A stretch of DNA of 64,000 nucleotides from Polynucleobacter sp. 71A-WALBACH. GTDB lineage: Bacteria; Pseudomonadota; Gammaproteobacteria; Burkholderiales; Burkholderiaceae. Shown here one piece after another: positions 1 through 11,198 of this stretch. The position numbers and the translations under genes are program-made. Location of the stretch: NCBI RefSeq assembly GCF_018882365.1, contig NZ_JACVOP010000004.1, positions 62,001 to 126,000 of the forward strand. The letters are read 5' to 3'. The notes beneath the pieces are model-generated. The model ran no database searches. It saw only the letters and a program-made list of their open reading frames with translations, and was not told the origin of the DNA. Numbering within the stretch: the first letter of the stretch is position 1; each line of letters begins with the position of its first letter.

Positions 1-1115
1 CATCCGAAATGTCAGCTCAAGAAGCGGCTTTTGCAACCCGATCTTTACAGCAACGTATTGCTGATTTGCAGCGCGATCAAAGTACCGCACGTGTTCAGAT
101 CATGGAGATTCAGGATAAGCAGGCTACTTCAGAGCAAGAGCTCGAAACGCTCAGTGATGAAGAAGCTCAAGATAAATTGCAGGGCCTCTTGCTGGCTCGC
201 AGTGCTCGCGAAGCTGCGTTGGCAAATGCCCGTACCGAACAAGATGCTTTATTGCATCAATTGCGTGAAGCTGATGAAGTGCGCATGCAGATTGAGCGAA
301 GCCTGCAGCCAATGCGTGACAAAGTGGTCGATTTGCAGTTGCGTGAACAAGCTGCCCGCTTAAGCTTTGAGCAATTTGCAACCTTGCTGTCAGACGCTGA
401 GGCAGATCTCATCGCGCTTGAAGCCAGCTTTAGCCCAGATCTTAAGGTAGGCGCTTTGCAAAGCGAAGTAACCCGTCTAGGTAATGAGATTCAGTCCTTA
501 GGCCCAGTCAACATGGCTGCCTTGGATGAGCTTTCCAGCTCCCGTGAGCGTAAGCAGTTCTTAGATGCACAGTCTGCAGACTTGAATGAGGCAATGCAAA
601 CCTTGACTGATGCGATCGCTAAGATTGACGCGGAAACCCGTGATCTCTTGCAGGGTACATTTGATCAAGTAAATACCCATTTCGGTCAGTTGTTCCCTGA
701 GCTCTTTGGTGGTGGTCATGCCGAATTGGTAATGACTGGTGAAGAGATCTTGGATGCCGGTGTGCAAGTGATGGCTCAGCCTCCAGGCAAGAAGAACAGC
801 TCTATCTACTTGCTCTCCGGTGGTGAAAAAGCCTTGACAGCGATTGCCCTGGTCTTCTCTTTATTCCTGCTGAATCCAGCGCCATTCTGTTTGCTCGATG
901 AGGTTGACGCACCATTAGATGATGCGAATACCTTGCGTTATGCGCAGATGGTTGCCAAAATGTCCAATAAGACTCAGTTCGTGTTCATCTCACATAACAA
1001 GATCACAATGGAAATTGCTCATCAGTTGATTGGTGTCACCATGCAAGAGCAGGGTGTATCTCGTATTGTGGCGGTGGATATTTCTTCTGCAGTATCTATG
1101 GTGGAGGCAGTTTAA
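1..1115 (+). CDS. smc: Chromosome segregation ATPase SMC, C-terminal part (partial, runs off left edge)
   Basis: The reading frame is open to the left edge, so this is the 3' end of a longer gene; the first full in-frame codon is at base 3 and the ATG at 9 is probably internal. SMC dimers organise and segregate the chromosome. The visible part begins with a heptad-rich coiled coil (about 190 residues) and ends in the C-terminal ATPase head: the ABC signature LSGGEKALTA followed by Walker B with FCLLDEVDAPLDD and the switch histidine in FISHNK. These are diagnostic of SMC. The stop is directly followed by the zipA start codon, with no spacer. The smc-zipA-ligA order is the one I know from Burkholderiales. 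Confidence 0.97.
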   Translation, partial: SEMSAQEAAFATRSLQQRIADLQRDQSTARVQIMEIQDKQATSEQELETLSDEEAQDKLQGLLLARSAREAALANARTEQDALLHQLREADEVRMQIERSLQPMRDKVVDLQLREQAARLSFEQFATLLSDAEADLIALEASFSPDLKVGALQSEVTRLGNEIQSLGPVNMAALDELSSSRERKQFLDAQSADLNEAMQTLTDAIAKIDAETRDLLQGTFDQVNTHFGQLFPELFGGGHAELVMTGEEILDAGVQVMAQPPGKKNSSIYLLSGGEKALTAIALVFSLFLLNPAPFCLLDEVDAPLDDANTLRYAQMVAKMSNKTQFVFISHNKITMEIAHQLIGVTMQEQGVSRIVAVDISSAVSMVEAV

Positions 1116-2186
1116 GTGGATCTAGAGCAATTCATGACAATGCTAGGTTTGTCTGACTTGCAGTTCGCTTTGGCTGTTATTGGCCTGCTGATTCTTATTG
1201 CAGTAGCCATTTTGAATCTCAAGTACGCTCGCGCCCGCCGTAAGGCAAGGGCTGCTGGTGAATATTCTGTGGAAGATCTTTTTGCAAAAGAGCCGTCTTT
1301 TGGTCAAACCTCTTCTGATTCTGAAGGGCGGGCAGAACCCTCCTTTGGGGACATTGGAGCTTCAACACCATCCATTCCAGAAAGTTTTTCAATTGACCCG
1401 CGGATTGATTGCGTCATCACCTTACGTTTTGATGAAAGTATTAGCGGCGCTGAAATTCTGGAAGAAATTAATGCTTGGGCAAATGAGCCGAGCACTTCAA
1501 CAGCGCGATGGATGTGCGAAGGCTTAAACGCAGATGTTGATGCAGCTGAAGACTGGGAAGCGCTCCGTGCAGAGGCATCTTATTCTGAGCTACAGCTAGC
1601 GATTCAGTTGGCTAGCCGTCGCGGTCCCATTGGCGTCTTAGAGTTATCTGATTTTTGCTCACGCGCGCAAGCCCTTGCGGAAACACTAGGCTCCCAGATT
1701 GACATGCCCAGCGTAAACACCATGCTCGAGAGCGCCAAAGAGTTGGATGCGATGGCTGCGGAGAGCGATATTCAATTGAGTATTAATGTTCTATTTGATG
1801 AGGCTACCCCTGGCGCCAACTTTGATGCCTTAATGCGTAAGAGGGGTTTTAGACTTTCTCGCAATGGCCGCGCTTATGAGTTTTATAGCAATGGCGCACT
1901 CATTTTTTCTAGTGCAGAAATCGATCCCAATGCACCTGTTAAACAAGTGACCTTGTTGCTTGAGGTGCCTTTGGTACCGCAGGATGAACGCGCGTTTGAG
2001 CGTATGTTGGGTGAAGGAATTGAGATTGCCCAAGCCGCTCATGGCCGCTTGGTAGATGACAATGGCATTAATCTAACTGAAGCCGCGGTGATCAGTATTC
2101 GACAGCATCTCGATGTCTTGTATGCCAATCTTGAGAAGAGTGGCGTTCCAGCCGGCTCTTCTACCGCAAGCAGACTCTTTAGCTAG
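1116..2186 (+). CDS. zipA: Cell division protein ZipA (FtsZ-binding)
   Basis: ZipA is a membrane anchor that tethers FtsZ polymers at the division site. The 356-residue protein has one N-terminal membrane segment (about residues 15-35, AVIGLLILIAVAILNL), then a basic stretch (KYARARRKAR), an acidic/Ser-rich linker, and a C-terminal globular region (about 210-340) matching the ZipA FtsZ-binding domain. It starts at a GTG immediately after the smc TAA (zero spacer), so translation is likely coupled. ZipA sequences are weakly conserved; the identification rests on topology, the C-terminal domain and the smc/ligA neighbours. Confidence 0.85.
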   Translation: MDLEQFMTMLGLSDLQFALAVIGLLILIAVAILNLKYARARRKARAAGEYSVEDLFAKEPSFGQTSSDSEGRAEPSFGDIGASTPSIPESFSIDPRIDCVITLRFDESISGAEILEEINAWANEPSTSTARWMCEGLNADVDAAEDWEALRAEASYSELQLAIQLASRRGPIGVLELSDFCSRAQALAETLGSQIDMPSVNTMLESAKELDAMAAESDIQLSINVLFDEATPGANFDALMRKRGFRLSRNGRAYEFYSNGALIFSSAEIDPNAPVKQVTLLLEVPLVPQDERAFERMLGEGIEIAQAAHGRLVDDNGINLTEAAVISIRQHLDVLYANLEKSGVPAGSSTASRLFS

Positions 2187-4211
<2,025 letters not shown>

Positions 4212-4452
4212 GGGATCCTGGACCCTACAAAATCTATTGCCGGACATTTCTTGATATAAATGCATTGCGCTTAAATCGATTGTTGTCTTCAGATTTCCCT
4301 GGTCTGCCATAGTCTCTTTAGGGGGATCGCATCTAAATTTATGAATTAATGAAAGATGCTCTGATTTAGTGAGCACTGATCCTGACATTAGCCCTAGGGA
4401 TAAGGTAAAGTGTTGTAATTCAAAATATACCTAAATCTTGGAGATCGTCATT
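4212..4452. other. Intergenic spacer between ligA and the beta-helix lipoprotein gene
   Basis: About 240 bases without a supported gene. It starts with a short inverted repeat just after ligA (AGGG then CCCT around 4211-4226), which lacks a T tract and is not a convincing terminator. A TATAAA hexamer lies near 4255, but I could not pair it with a good -35. The promoter of the downstream lipoprotein gene is probably here, but I cannot place it. Confidence 0.4.
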
Positions 4453-6483
4453 TTGCTCACTTCTTTTTTTAAATCCTTCCGCTTCAGCTACTTTATTATT
4501 TTTTTCGCCATATCCTTGGGATTAGTGGCTTGTGGTGGTGGAAGTGGTGGCGGCTCCTCGGCCAGCAGCTCTCCAAGTGCAAATTATGTTGTTAGTACAT
4601 TGAGTGACTCTGGGGCGGGCTCACTGAGGGCAGCCATTACCTCTGTGAATAGTGCACCATCAACCCAATACTCAGGTATTACCTTTTCTGTTGCGGGGGT
4701 TATCACCTTGGCAAGCGATTTGCCTGCGATTACAAACAAAGTCCTCATCGATGGAACGACAGCGCCTGGATACTCCGCTGGTAATACCACTACAGCCCCA
4801 CTAGTTTCAGTTAACTTTAATAACGTTAGCTCAGGCTTTAATTTTAATAGCGGGTCTGCTGGCTCTAGTATTTATGCACTTTCTATTATTGGCTCAAACT
4901 CCAATGGCGTTACTTTAAATGCTGGCAGCATCACTCTATTAAGTAACTATATCGGTCTAAATCTGAGTGGGGTAGCGGCGCCTAATGCGCTGAGCGGTAT
5001 CTACATTGCTACTTCATCGACCAATAACGTGATTGGCTCCAATCCTAAAAGTATTTCTGGACTCTACTCAAATGTCATTTCTGGAAATCTGCTCCATGGT
5101 ATTCAGCTTTATGGCAGCGCCGGGAATAAGATTCAGGGTAACGCTATTGGAACTAACCCAGCCGGTACTGCTGCTATTGGCAATCGGGGTAACGGCATCT
5201 ATGTCACCTACTTCTCTACAGAAAATACCATTGGCGGTACGGCGTATTTCAATTCGGCAACTGGCCAAACTAATAATCCAACCGGCAACAAAGGCACGGT
5301 TCCTATTATTTCGATTGCCCCGCCTCTGGGAAATCTGATTTCTGGAAACTCGCTTAATGGGGTTCTGATTGATGGTGGATCAGAATTAACCGTTCTGAGT
5401 GGTAACTTTATTGGCACTAATAATGTTGGAACTAGTGCGATTGGTAATACCTTGGATGGGGTAATCATTCGCAACGCAAACAACAATCAACTCATCGGCT
5501 GTACTTTTGAAGACAATCCATTTATTTATTACAACGTGTTGAGCGGTAACGGGGGGAATGGTTTGCATGTGGCTGACTCAAATGCGATTTTGATTCAAGC
5601 TAACTTCTTTGGTGCTGGCGCAAATAATGCCTCCATGGTTCCGAATGGTGCATATGGAATTTTGGTTGACGGGACATCGGCAGGTGTTCAGGTCGGTGGC
5701 GTGATTCCATTAGGCAATGTTTCGGCTGGAAATAGGCTGGATGGTATTAAAGTCTCAGGAACGGCTAGTGGCTTTACTACATTTAATACCTTTGGTGGTT
5801 TGTATGCCTTTCAAGGAGCAGCTCCAAACGGTGGCAATGGTATTACGATTGACTCCACAGGTGGTAACAATTTAATTCGTACCAACGTATTTTCAGGCAA
5901 TACGCATCATGGTATTGAGATTTCTGGAAATGCTTCTGGGGTTACAGTGGATCCCAATGTGGTTGGTCTAAATACCGAAGGTACTGGAGCGCTTGCTAAT
6001 CCGCCGGTTACCGGGTTTGGAAACGGTGGAAGCGGGGTATATATTGCTGGAAGTGCTCATGATAACTTTATTGGTGGCTACAATAATTCCGTTATCCCAC
6101 AAAATACCTTCTCGGGAAATGCGAACTACGGTATTGAAATTGTGGGCACTGCAAGCAACAACAAGATATTTAATTCTGTAATTGGATTGAGCACTACCAT
6201 GCTGGATAAGTTTGGCAATGGTTTGGGCGGTATTTACTTGGGGGTTAATAGCGTCAATACTTACATTGGTCCGTTCACAGCTCCTTCAACATCAACCGGT
6301 ACAGGAAACGTAATTAGTGGAAATACAGGATATGGATTGATACTTACCCCTGGGTCATCAAGCACAATTCCGTCGGGCGCGACTCTTACCGATGGTAATT
6401 GCAATGGATGTGGCCGTCTTGTTAGAGGTGGAGACTTGATTCCAGGTGTATTTCCGAATTCAGCAGGCCCTGTAGCGCCTTAA
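4453..6483 (+). CDS. Right-handed parallel beta-helix repeat lipoprotein
   Basis: Predicted exported lipoprotein of 676 residues. The N terminus has a Lys/Arg-containing n-region, a hydrophobic stretch (FSYFIIFFAISLGLVA) and a lipobox cysteine at residue 27, followed by a flexible GGGSGGGSSASSS linker. An SLRAAI motif follows, as seen at the start of many beta-helix and polymorphic outer-membrane proteins. The rest is built of imperfect turns rich in SGN, NGI and IGTN. I chose TTG at 4453 because GGAG (4440-4443) sits 9 bases upstream; a TTG at 4438 would add five residues but overlaps that site. The fold suggests carbohydrate binding, carbohydrate cleavage or adhesion; no catalytic residues are evident. 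A strong terminator follows, so it is probably a single-gene unit. Confidence 0.75.
   Translation: MLTSFFKSFRFSYFIIFFAISLGLVACGGGSGGGSSASSSPSANYVVSTLSDSGAGSLRAAITSVNSAPSTQYSGITFSVAGVITLASDLPAITNKVLIDGTTAPGYSAGNTTTAPLVSVNFNNVSSGFNFNSGSAGSSIYALSIIGSNSNGVTLNAGSITLLSNYIGLNLSGVAAPNALSGIYIATSSTNNVIGSNPKSISGLYSNVISGNLLHGIQLYGSAGNKIQGNAIGTNPAGTAAIGNRGNGIYVTYFSTENTIGGTAYFNSATGQTNNPTGNKGTVPIISIAPPLGNLISGNSLNGVLIDGGSELTVLSGNFIGTNNVGTSAIGNTLDGVIIRNANNNQLIGCTFEDNPFIYYNVLSGNGGNGLHVADSNAILIQANFFGAGANNASMVPNGAYGILVDGTSAGVQVGGVIPLGNVSAGNRLDGIKVSGTASGFTTFNTFGGLYAFQGAAPNGGNGITIDSTGGNNLIRTNVFSGNTHHGIEISGNASGVTVDPNVVGLNTEGTGALANPPVTGFGNGGSGVYIAGSAHDNFIGGYNNSVIPQNTFSGNANYGIEIVGTASNNKIFNSVIGLSTTMLDKFGNGLGGIYLGVNSVNTYIGPFTAPSTSTGTGNVISGNTGYGLILTPGSSSTIPSGATLTDGNCNGCGRLVRGGDLIPGVFPNSAGPVAP
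5146..5469 (+). repeat. Clearest pair of beta-helix coil repeats inside the lipoprotein
   Basis: Two closely similar protein units are encoded at 5146-5205 (IGTN, then GTAAIGN and GNGIYV) and 5410-5469 (IGTN, then GTSAIGN and LDGVII), 264 bases apart. Related, more degenerate units occur elsewhere in the protein (for example VGLN with GTGALAN near 5966). The DNA has diverged more than the protein, so this is an old internal duplication rather than a fresh tandem repeat. Confidence 0.6.
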
Positions 6484-6492
6484 CTTGAGAAT

Positions 6493-6528
6493 AATGCCAA
6501 CTGGCGTCGAGCTTGTTGGCATTTTTTT
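6493..6528 (+). terminator. Rho-independent terminator after the beta-helix lipoprotein gene
   Basis: A perfect 9-bp stem, AATGCCAAC (6493-6501) with GTTGGCATT (6515-6523), and a 13-base loop, followed by a run of T up to 6528. It begins 9 bases after the stop codon, so it terminates the lipoprotein transcript. Confidence 0.88.
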
Positions 6529-6662
6529 ATGGTGCTCCTAAATACAAGAGAGCTTTAGTGACAAAAATTCTGATTGCTGTATTGGTATAGTCGACATTCT
6601 TTGTCTCTATTTTTCCCAAAATACCTCCGCCAATGATGCCCCTAAAGGGAACGTAGCAGGAT

Positions 6663-6962
6663 ATGCCTAGACCTCCTCAAGGCGGTCTAATGAGGGATGA
6701 TTTTCGTAGGCCTGTTGATCAAATTGGTCGTGATCTTGGGGTGACACCAGATCAGTTTAGGATGTGCTTTAGTAATGTCAATCCTGCGCCAGAGGGTTCT
6801 TTACCGGACTCCAATCAAAAACATGCAAACAGGCAAGCGCTCTTGAGCTGCCTTCAAAGGGTTAATCCAGGTATTAACAACAATAGTTTAGATCTGGTGA
6901 TGGATCAATATCGATCTGGCGGTAGGAGAGGCTCAATAAACCCCGGTCTTGAGGCTAACTAA
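6663..6962 (+). CDS. Hypothetical protein, 99 residues
   Basis: I do not recognise this protein. It begins MPRPPQGGLMRDDFRRP, has two cysteines (in RMCFSN and LLSCLQ) and an amphipathic C-terminal half ending in RSGGRRGS. There is no signal peptide or membrane segment. The start ATG at 6663 is supported by an upstream purine-rich AGCAGGAT; an in-frame TAG at 6654 blocks a longer version. It stands alone between a strong terminator and the NUDIX gene, 29 bases before the latter. Codon use looks ordinary. It might be a lineage-specific small protein. Confidence 0.55.
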   Translation: MPRPPQGGLMRDDFRRPVDQIGRDLGVTPDQFRMCFSNVNPAPEGSLPDSNQKHANRQALLSCLQRVNPGINNNSLDLVMDQYRSGGRRGSINPGLEAN

Positions 6963-6991
6963 CTCTTACAATATTATCTTGAGACTTACCT

Positions 6992-7492
6992 ATGAACATT
7001 ATTGATCAGATCTCTGTCGCAGTCGCTCACTCGCCGTTCAAGAGTTCGTGCGATCAAGTCTTGTCCTCACCAGCTCCTTATTCTCGCTCTACAGAGCAGG
7101 GTCACATTACGGCTAGTGGGCTAGTAATTAAAGATGGAAAAGTTCTGTTGATTTTTCATCCTTATATTAAGCAGTGGTTTCAGCCAGGCGGTCATATTGA
7201 TGAGGGCGAGGAGCCTATTCAGGCTGCAATTCGCGAAGTCTTTGAGGAAACGGGGGTAATTTGCGAACCCCTGGAGGGACATTTAGATCCTATAGATATT
7301 GACTTACATGAGATCCCTGAAAACCCTAAAAAAGGTGAGGCAGGGCATCTACATATCGATCTATTATTTTTACTTCGGGTTGTAGAGGAGCGAGAGCCTT
7401 CTGAAGATATTCAAAAGGTTTGGTTGCCGTTTGAAAAAATTACCAATGAGCGCATTCGGCGAGCATTGCAAAAACTACAGTCTCCGACCTAG
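6992..7492 (+). CDS. NUDIX hydrolase
   Basis: NUDIX enzymes cleave nucleoside diphosphates linked to another moiety. The 166-residue protein carries a complete Nudix box, G67-x5-E73-x7-R81-E82-x-x-E85-E86-x-G88, the Mg-binding catalytic loop-helix. The substrate cannot be deduced from sequence. It sits 29 bases after the 99-residue orphan, and its stop overlaps the stop of convergent glnD by 4 bases in a shared CTAG, so the two 3' ends are interlocked. Confidence 0.88.
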   Translation: MNIIDQISVAVAHSPFKSSCDQVLSSPAPYSRSTEQGHITASGLVIKDGKVLLIFHPYIKQWFQPGGHIDEGEEPIQAAIREVFEETGVICEPLEGHLDPIDIDLHEIPENPKKGEAGHLHIDLLFLLRVVEEREPSEDIQKVWLPFEKITNERIRRALQKLQSPT

Positions 7493-10092
7493 TCTCCCAG
7501 GGCTTCGAGCAAATCTGTCTCTAGCAAGATCTGTAATTTTGGATTTTTGCTCAAGTTGGCCGCATCCAGGAGGAAGACGTCTTCTACTCGCTCACCCAAT
7601 GTGTTGATGCGTGCCGTATGGAGGGAAACGTGATGTTTGGCTAAAATTCTAGAGATAGCATAGAGTAGGCCAGTGCGATCACTGGCTGATAGCGAGAGGG
7701 CATAGTAATGACCACGTTCATCCGGAGTCATATGCACTCGTGGCTGAATGGGGAAGGTGCGCGACTGCCTTGAGAGTCTACCCATGCTTGGTGATGGCAG
7801 GGAATCGTTATTTTGTAGTGCGGCAGTAAGCTCGTACTCGACTAGCTGAATCAGGTCACGATAGCTTCCGCCTTCATCTACCAAATTACTGCCCGAAATT
7901 TGGAATGTATCCAGCGCATAACCATGCTTCGTCGTGTGAATACGAGCATCCCAAATCGAGAAGCCGTGGCGCTCGAAGTAGGCACAAATTCTGGCAAATA
8001 AGTCTTCTTGGTCTTTAACGTAAACGGCAATCTGTAAGCCTTCGCCTACCGGAGAGAGGCGAGCACGTACAACAGGCGTTTCGCTATCTACCTTGTTAAA
8101 TAGATGGCGTGTTAACCACGCAATATCAGCTGCATCTTGACGTAAGAAGAATGCGACATCCAATTGCTTCCAGAGATTTTCATAAGCAGAGTCTTCAATG
8201 GCATAGAGTCGCAACTTAGCGCGAGATTCTTCTTGATGCTGCGCGAGTTCTGAAGAGGCATCTGGCTTTGCGCCACCCAATACGCGCAGGGTTACGCGAT
8301 AGAGATCCTCTAATAGTTTGCCCTTCCAGGCATTCCATACTTTTGGACTGGTACCGCGAACGTCTGCGACAGTCAGCAGGTAGAGCGCAGTCAGATGGCG
8401 CTCATCACCAACCTTTTTGGCAAATGCTTGTACTACTTCTGGATCGGTGATGTCTTGTTTTTGGGCAACTTGACTCATATTCAAGTGCTCTGCAACCAAC
8501 CATACTACGAGTTCGGTATCTGCCTTGTCCAGGCCATGATCCTTTGCGAACTTGCGCATGTCTGCTTTGCCAAGCTCTGAGTGATCACCACCACGTCCTT
8601 TGGCAATATCATGAAAGAGAGCGGCAATAACCAATAGCCAGGGCTTCTCAAAATGGGCAATCAGACTGCTGCAGAAAGGAAACTCATGGGTATGTTCAAC
8701 CACCATAAAGCGGCGCACATTACGCAGCACCATCAAGATATGTTGATCAACGGTATAGACGTGAAATAAGTCATGCTGCATCTGACCAACGATTTTTCTG
8801 AAAGCAGGCAGATAGCGACCGAGAACGCTAGTACGGTTCATGAGTTGAAAGGCGCGACTGACTCCTTCAGGCTCTTTCAGGATCTGCATAAATAAAGCGC
8901 AGTTCACTGGATCCTTGCGCCATTTGCTATCCATCTTTTGGCGGGCGTTGTAGAGGGCTCTAAAGATCGTTGCGGATAAGCTCTTGACGTTGGCAGTTTG
9001 CGCAAATACTAAGAAGGTGCGCAGAATTTGTTCTGGGTGCTTCTGAAACAACTGGGGGTCGGTGATGTCCAGGACGCCCTGACGCTCAATAAAGCACTCA
9101 TTACCTTCACCTGGAATCGCATGAGTCGTTTTTGATTCTTGAGGAAAGAGTAGTGCTTCAATATTTTGAAGTAGCACGTCATTTAGCTGGCTGACTGCTT
9201 TAGCAGCCCAATAGTAGCGACGCATAATTGCTTCGCTTGCCAGTCTTGATGACCCTTCCTGAATACCCATGGTTTCAGCAAGGGGCGCTTGTAAGTCAAA
9301 TACCAATACATCTTGTCTGCGCTTAGCAAGGAGATGTAAATTGGCGCGTAGAGTTTCTAGAAAACGCTGGTTGCGATTGAGTTCAGTTAATTCACGTTGA
9401 GTGACTAAGCCAGCGAGACTCAAATCTTTGAAGGTGCTTCCTAGGTGTGCCGCTTTGCTGACCCAGGAGATTACCTGTAAGTCACGCAAGCCGCCGGGAC
9501 TCTCTTTACAGTTGGGTTCTAGGGAGTAAGGCGTGTCCTGATATTTATAGTGACGCTGAATTTGCTCTGCTAACTTAGCCTGGAAGAATGACTTCGGATC
9601 TAAGGTTTGTTCGTAGATGGACTCGAATTCCTTGAAGAGGACTTTTTTGCCACAGATTAGTCTCGACTCTAGCAAAGAGGTGCGGACTGTAATGTCTTGC
9701 TCCGCTTCAGAGATGCATTCAGCTACCGTTCTGACGGAGGAGCCAATTTCTAAACCGGTATCCCAGCATTGCGCTACAAACTTTTCAATCTTGCCCGCAA
9801 GTACATCTTCAAAGTATTGCTTATCCGCAGGCAGCAAAATCAGAATATCAATATCAGAGTAGGGAAAGAGTGCGCCACGACCAAATCCACCCACTGCTAC
9901 AAGTGCGACATCTGAATTGAGTTCACATGAATTCCATAAGCTGATGAGGAGTTCATCACTGAGCTTACTTAGTTGCTTCGTTAGCCTACCCACCACTTGG
10001 TGTTCACGAAAATCGGCATATACCAACTCTCGTGCAGCTCGTAAGCTGGCAATATCTGCAATAGGTTTCATTGCTGCGAGAGTTTGACCCAT
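7489..10092 (-). CDS. glnD: [Protein-PII] uridylyltransferase / uridylyl-removing enzyme GlnD
   Basis: GlnD senses glutamine and adds or removes UMP on PII proteins (GlnB/GlnK), controlling nitrogen assimilation. The 867-residue protein has the nucleotidyltransferase motif GGFGRG (68-73) with metal ligands D80 and D82, a central HD phosphohydrolase domain ([13 protein letters not shown]) for UMP removal, and two C-terminal ACT domains that bind glutamine. The order matches full-length GlnD. It follows map on the same strand after a 13-base gap and is likely co-transcribed. Start ATG at 10092; an internal ATG at 10071 is possible. Confidence 0.96.
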   Translation of the reverse strand: MGQTLAAMKPIADIASLRAARELVYADFREHQVVGRLTKQLSKLSDELLISLWNSCELNSDVALVAVGGFGRGALFPYSDIDILILLPADKQYFEDVLAGKIEKFVAQCWDTGLEIGSSVRTVAECISEAEQDITVRTSLLESRLICGKKVLFKEFESIYEQTLDPKSFFQAKLAEQIQRHYKYQDTPYSLEPNCKESPGGLRDLQVISWVSKAAHLGSTFKDLSLAGLVTQRELTELNRNQRFLETLRANLHLLAKRRQDVLVFDLQAPLAETMGIQEGSSRLASEAIMRRYYWAAKAVSQLNDVLLQNIEALLFPQESKTTHAIPGEGNECFIERQGVLDITDPQLFQKHPEQILRTFLVFAQTANVKSLSATIFRALYNARQKMDSKWRKDPVNCALFMQILKEPEGVSRAFQLMNRTSVLGRYLPAFRKIVGQMQHDLFHVYTVDQHILMVLRNVRRFMVVEHTHEFPFCSSLIAHFEKPWLLVIAALFHDIAKGRGGDHSELGKADMRKFAKDHGLDKADTELVVWLVAEHLNMSQVAQKQDITDPEVVQAFAKKVGDERHLTALYLLTVADVRGTSPKVWNAWKGKLLEDLYRVTLRVLGGAKPDASSELAQHQEESRAKLRLYAIEDSAYENLWKQLDVAFFLRQDAADIAWLTRHLFNKVDSETPVVRARLSPVGEGLQIAVYVKDQEDLFARICAYFERHGFSIWDARIHTTKHGYALDTFQISGSNLVDEGGSYRDLIQLVEYELTAALQNNDSLPSPSMGRLSRQSRTFPIQPRVHMTPDERGHYYALSLSASDRTGLLYAISRILAKHHVSLHTARINTLGERVEDVFLLDAANLSKNPKLQILLETDLLEALGD

Positions 10093-10105
10093 TTCGCTTG
10101 AGTAA

Positions 10106-10942
10106 TTAAGCGTTGACGAGATTCGGTCTAAATGAAAGGCCTTTAACGCAATCGGGAATCGGATTACTACCCTCAGACCAAGTTAACACTTCAACGCCAG
10201 AGGCCGTAACTAATAGCGTGTGCTCCCATTGCGCTGAAAGACTGCGATCCTTAGTCTTCACGGTCCATTGATCGGGCATCGTACGAATATCTCGCTTGCC
10301 GGCATTAATCATTGGCTCAATAGTGAAAGTCATCCCTTCTTTTAATTTTTCGCCAGTACCAGGACGGCCATAGTGAAGAATCTGTGGGTCTTGATGAAAC
10401 ACTTTGCCAATGCCATGGCCACAATATTCACGTACGACTGAGTAGCCCGCATTTTCAGCATGCTGTTGAATGACGTGGCCAATATCACCCAGTGATGCAC
10501 CAGGCTTTACTTGTGCAATGCCGAGCCACATACATTCAAAAGTAATTTGAGCGAGACGCTTTGCTAAGACCGAAACTTCGCCAACCATAAACATGCGACT
10601 GGTATCACCGTAGTAACCATCAGGAGTAATTACGGTGATATCGAGGTTCACAACGTCACCAGTTTTCAAAATCTTCTCACCAGGAATGCCGTGACAAATG
10701 ACATCATTGACAGAGGTGCAGATGGACGCTGGAAAAGGTGGGTAGCCTGGTGGCTGATAGTTCAATGGCGCTGGAATAGTCTTTTGGACATCGCGCATGT
10801 ACTCATGGCAGATGCGATCTAATTCGGCGGTGCTGACGCCAGCTTTGACGTGTGGGGCAACATGATCTAGAACTTCACTGGCTAAGCGGCCAGCTTCGCG
10901 CATCCCTTGGATGTCTTTTTCGGCGGTAAATACACTATTCAT
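10106..10942 (-). CDS. map: Methionine aminopeptidase, type I
   Basis: Removes the initiator methionine from nascent proteins. The 278-residue protein is slightly longer than the classic ~264 residues owing to a C-terminal tail. Metal ligands of the pita-bread fold are visible: the two Asp in [15 protein letters not shown], His in [12 protein letters not shown], Glu in FTIEPMIN, and Glu in [15 protein letters not shown] contains the conserved substrate-pocket histidine. It is divergent from rpsB across 256 bases and leads into glnD. Pairing of map with rpsB-tsf is common in bacteria. Confidence 0.96.
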   Translation of the reverse strand: MNSVFTAEKDIQGMREAGRLASEVLDHVAPHVKAGVSTAELDRICHEYMRDVQKTIPAPLNYQPPGYPPFPASICTSVNDVICHGIPGEKILKTGDVVNLDITVITPDGYYGDTSRMFMVGEVSVLAKRLAQITFECMWLGIAQVKPGASLGDIGHVIQQHAENAGYSVVREYCGHGIGKVFHQDPQILHYGRPGTGEKLKEGMTFTIEPMINAGKRDIRTMPDQWTVKTKDRSLSAQWEHTLLVTASGVEVLTWSEGSNPIPDCVKGLSFRPNLVNA

Positions 10943-11084
10943 GCCTTGATTATCAACGACTTGGCAGTTTTTGGTAGATCTGTATTGCTTAAATAATAGG
11001 CAGAGAGGCCATTTGGAGGTATTTCTGAGGTGCTGTTAACTTAATTCGGCGGGGGTAAGGTGCCTAGATCATTGATATTTAAGC

Positions 11085-11090
11085 TATAAT
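11085..11090 (+). promoter_or_regulatory. Probable -10 element of the rpsB-tsf promoter
   Basis: A perfect TATAAT lies 109 bases before the rpsB start in the map-rpsB spacer. No good TTGACA-like hexamer sits 16-18 bases upstream, so the call rests on the -10 alone. If used, the transcript would begin near 11097 and carry a leader of about 100 bases. Confidence 0.45.
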
Positions 11091-11096
11091 TTCGTT

Positions 11097-11198
11097 CTCA
11101 GGTCAATTTTGATCTGAAATCGCGGGTTGAGCCTTCCAGGGTGGCGTTTTTTAGCGCAGCTAGGACTCAATCTTAGAAACTAACCCTTAGGAGAAGTT
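11097..11198 (+). promoter_or_regulatory. Structured 5' leader of rpsB, candidate autoregulatory region
   Basis: The leader contains GGGTTGAG (11124-11131). Its TTGAG half can pair with CTCAA (11166-11170), while its GGGTT half can instead pair with AACCC (11182-11186), which lies 2 bases from the AGGAG ribosome-binding site (11189-11193). The two pairings share bases and are mutually exclusive. In E. coli, S2 represses rpsB-tsf through its leader; whether this RNA acts likewise is inference. Confidence 0.4.

Noticed and set aside
4453..6483. CRISPR-like or recent DNA tandem repeats in the beta-helix gene
   Set aside because: The repetition is at the protein level; DNA copies are diverged and irregularly spaced.
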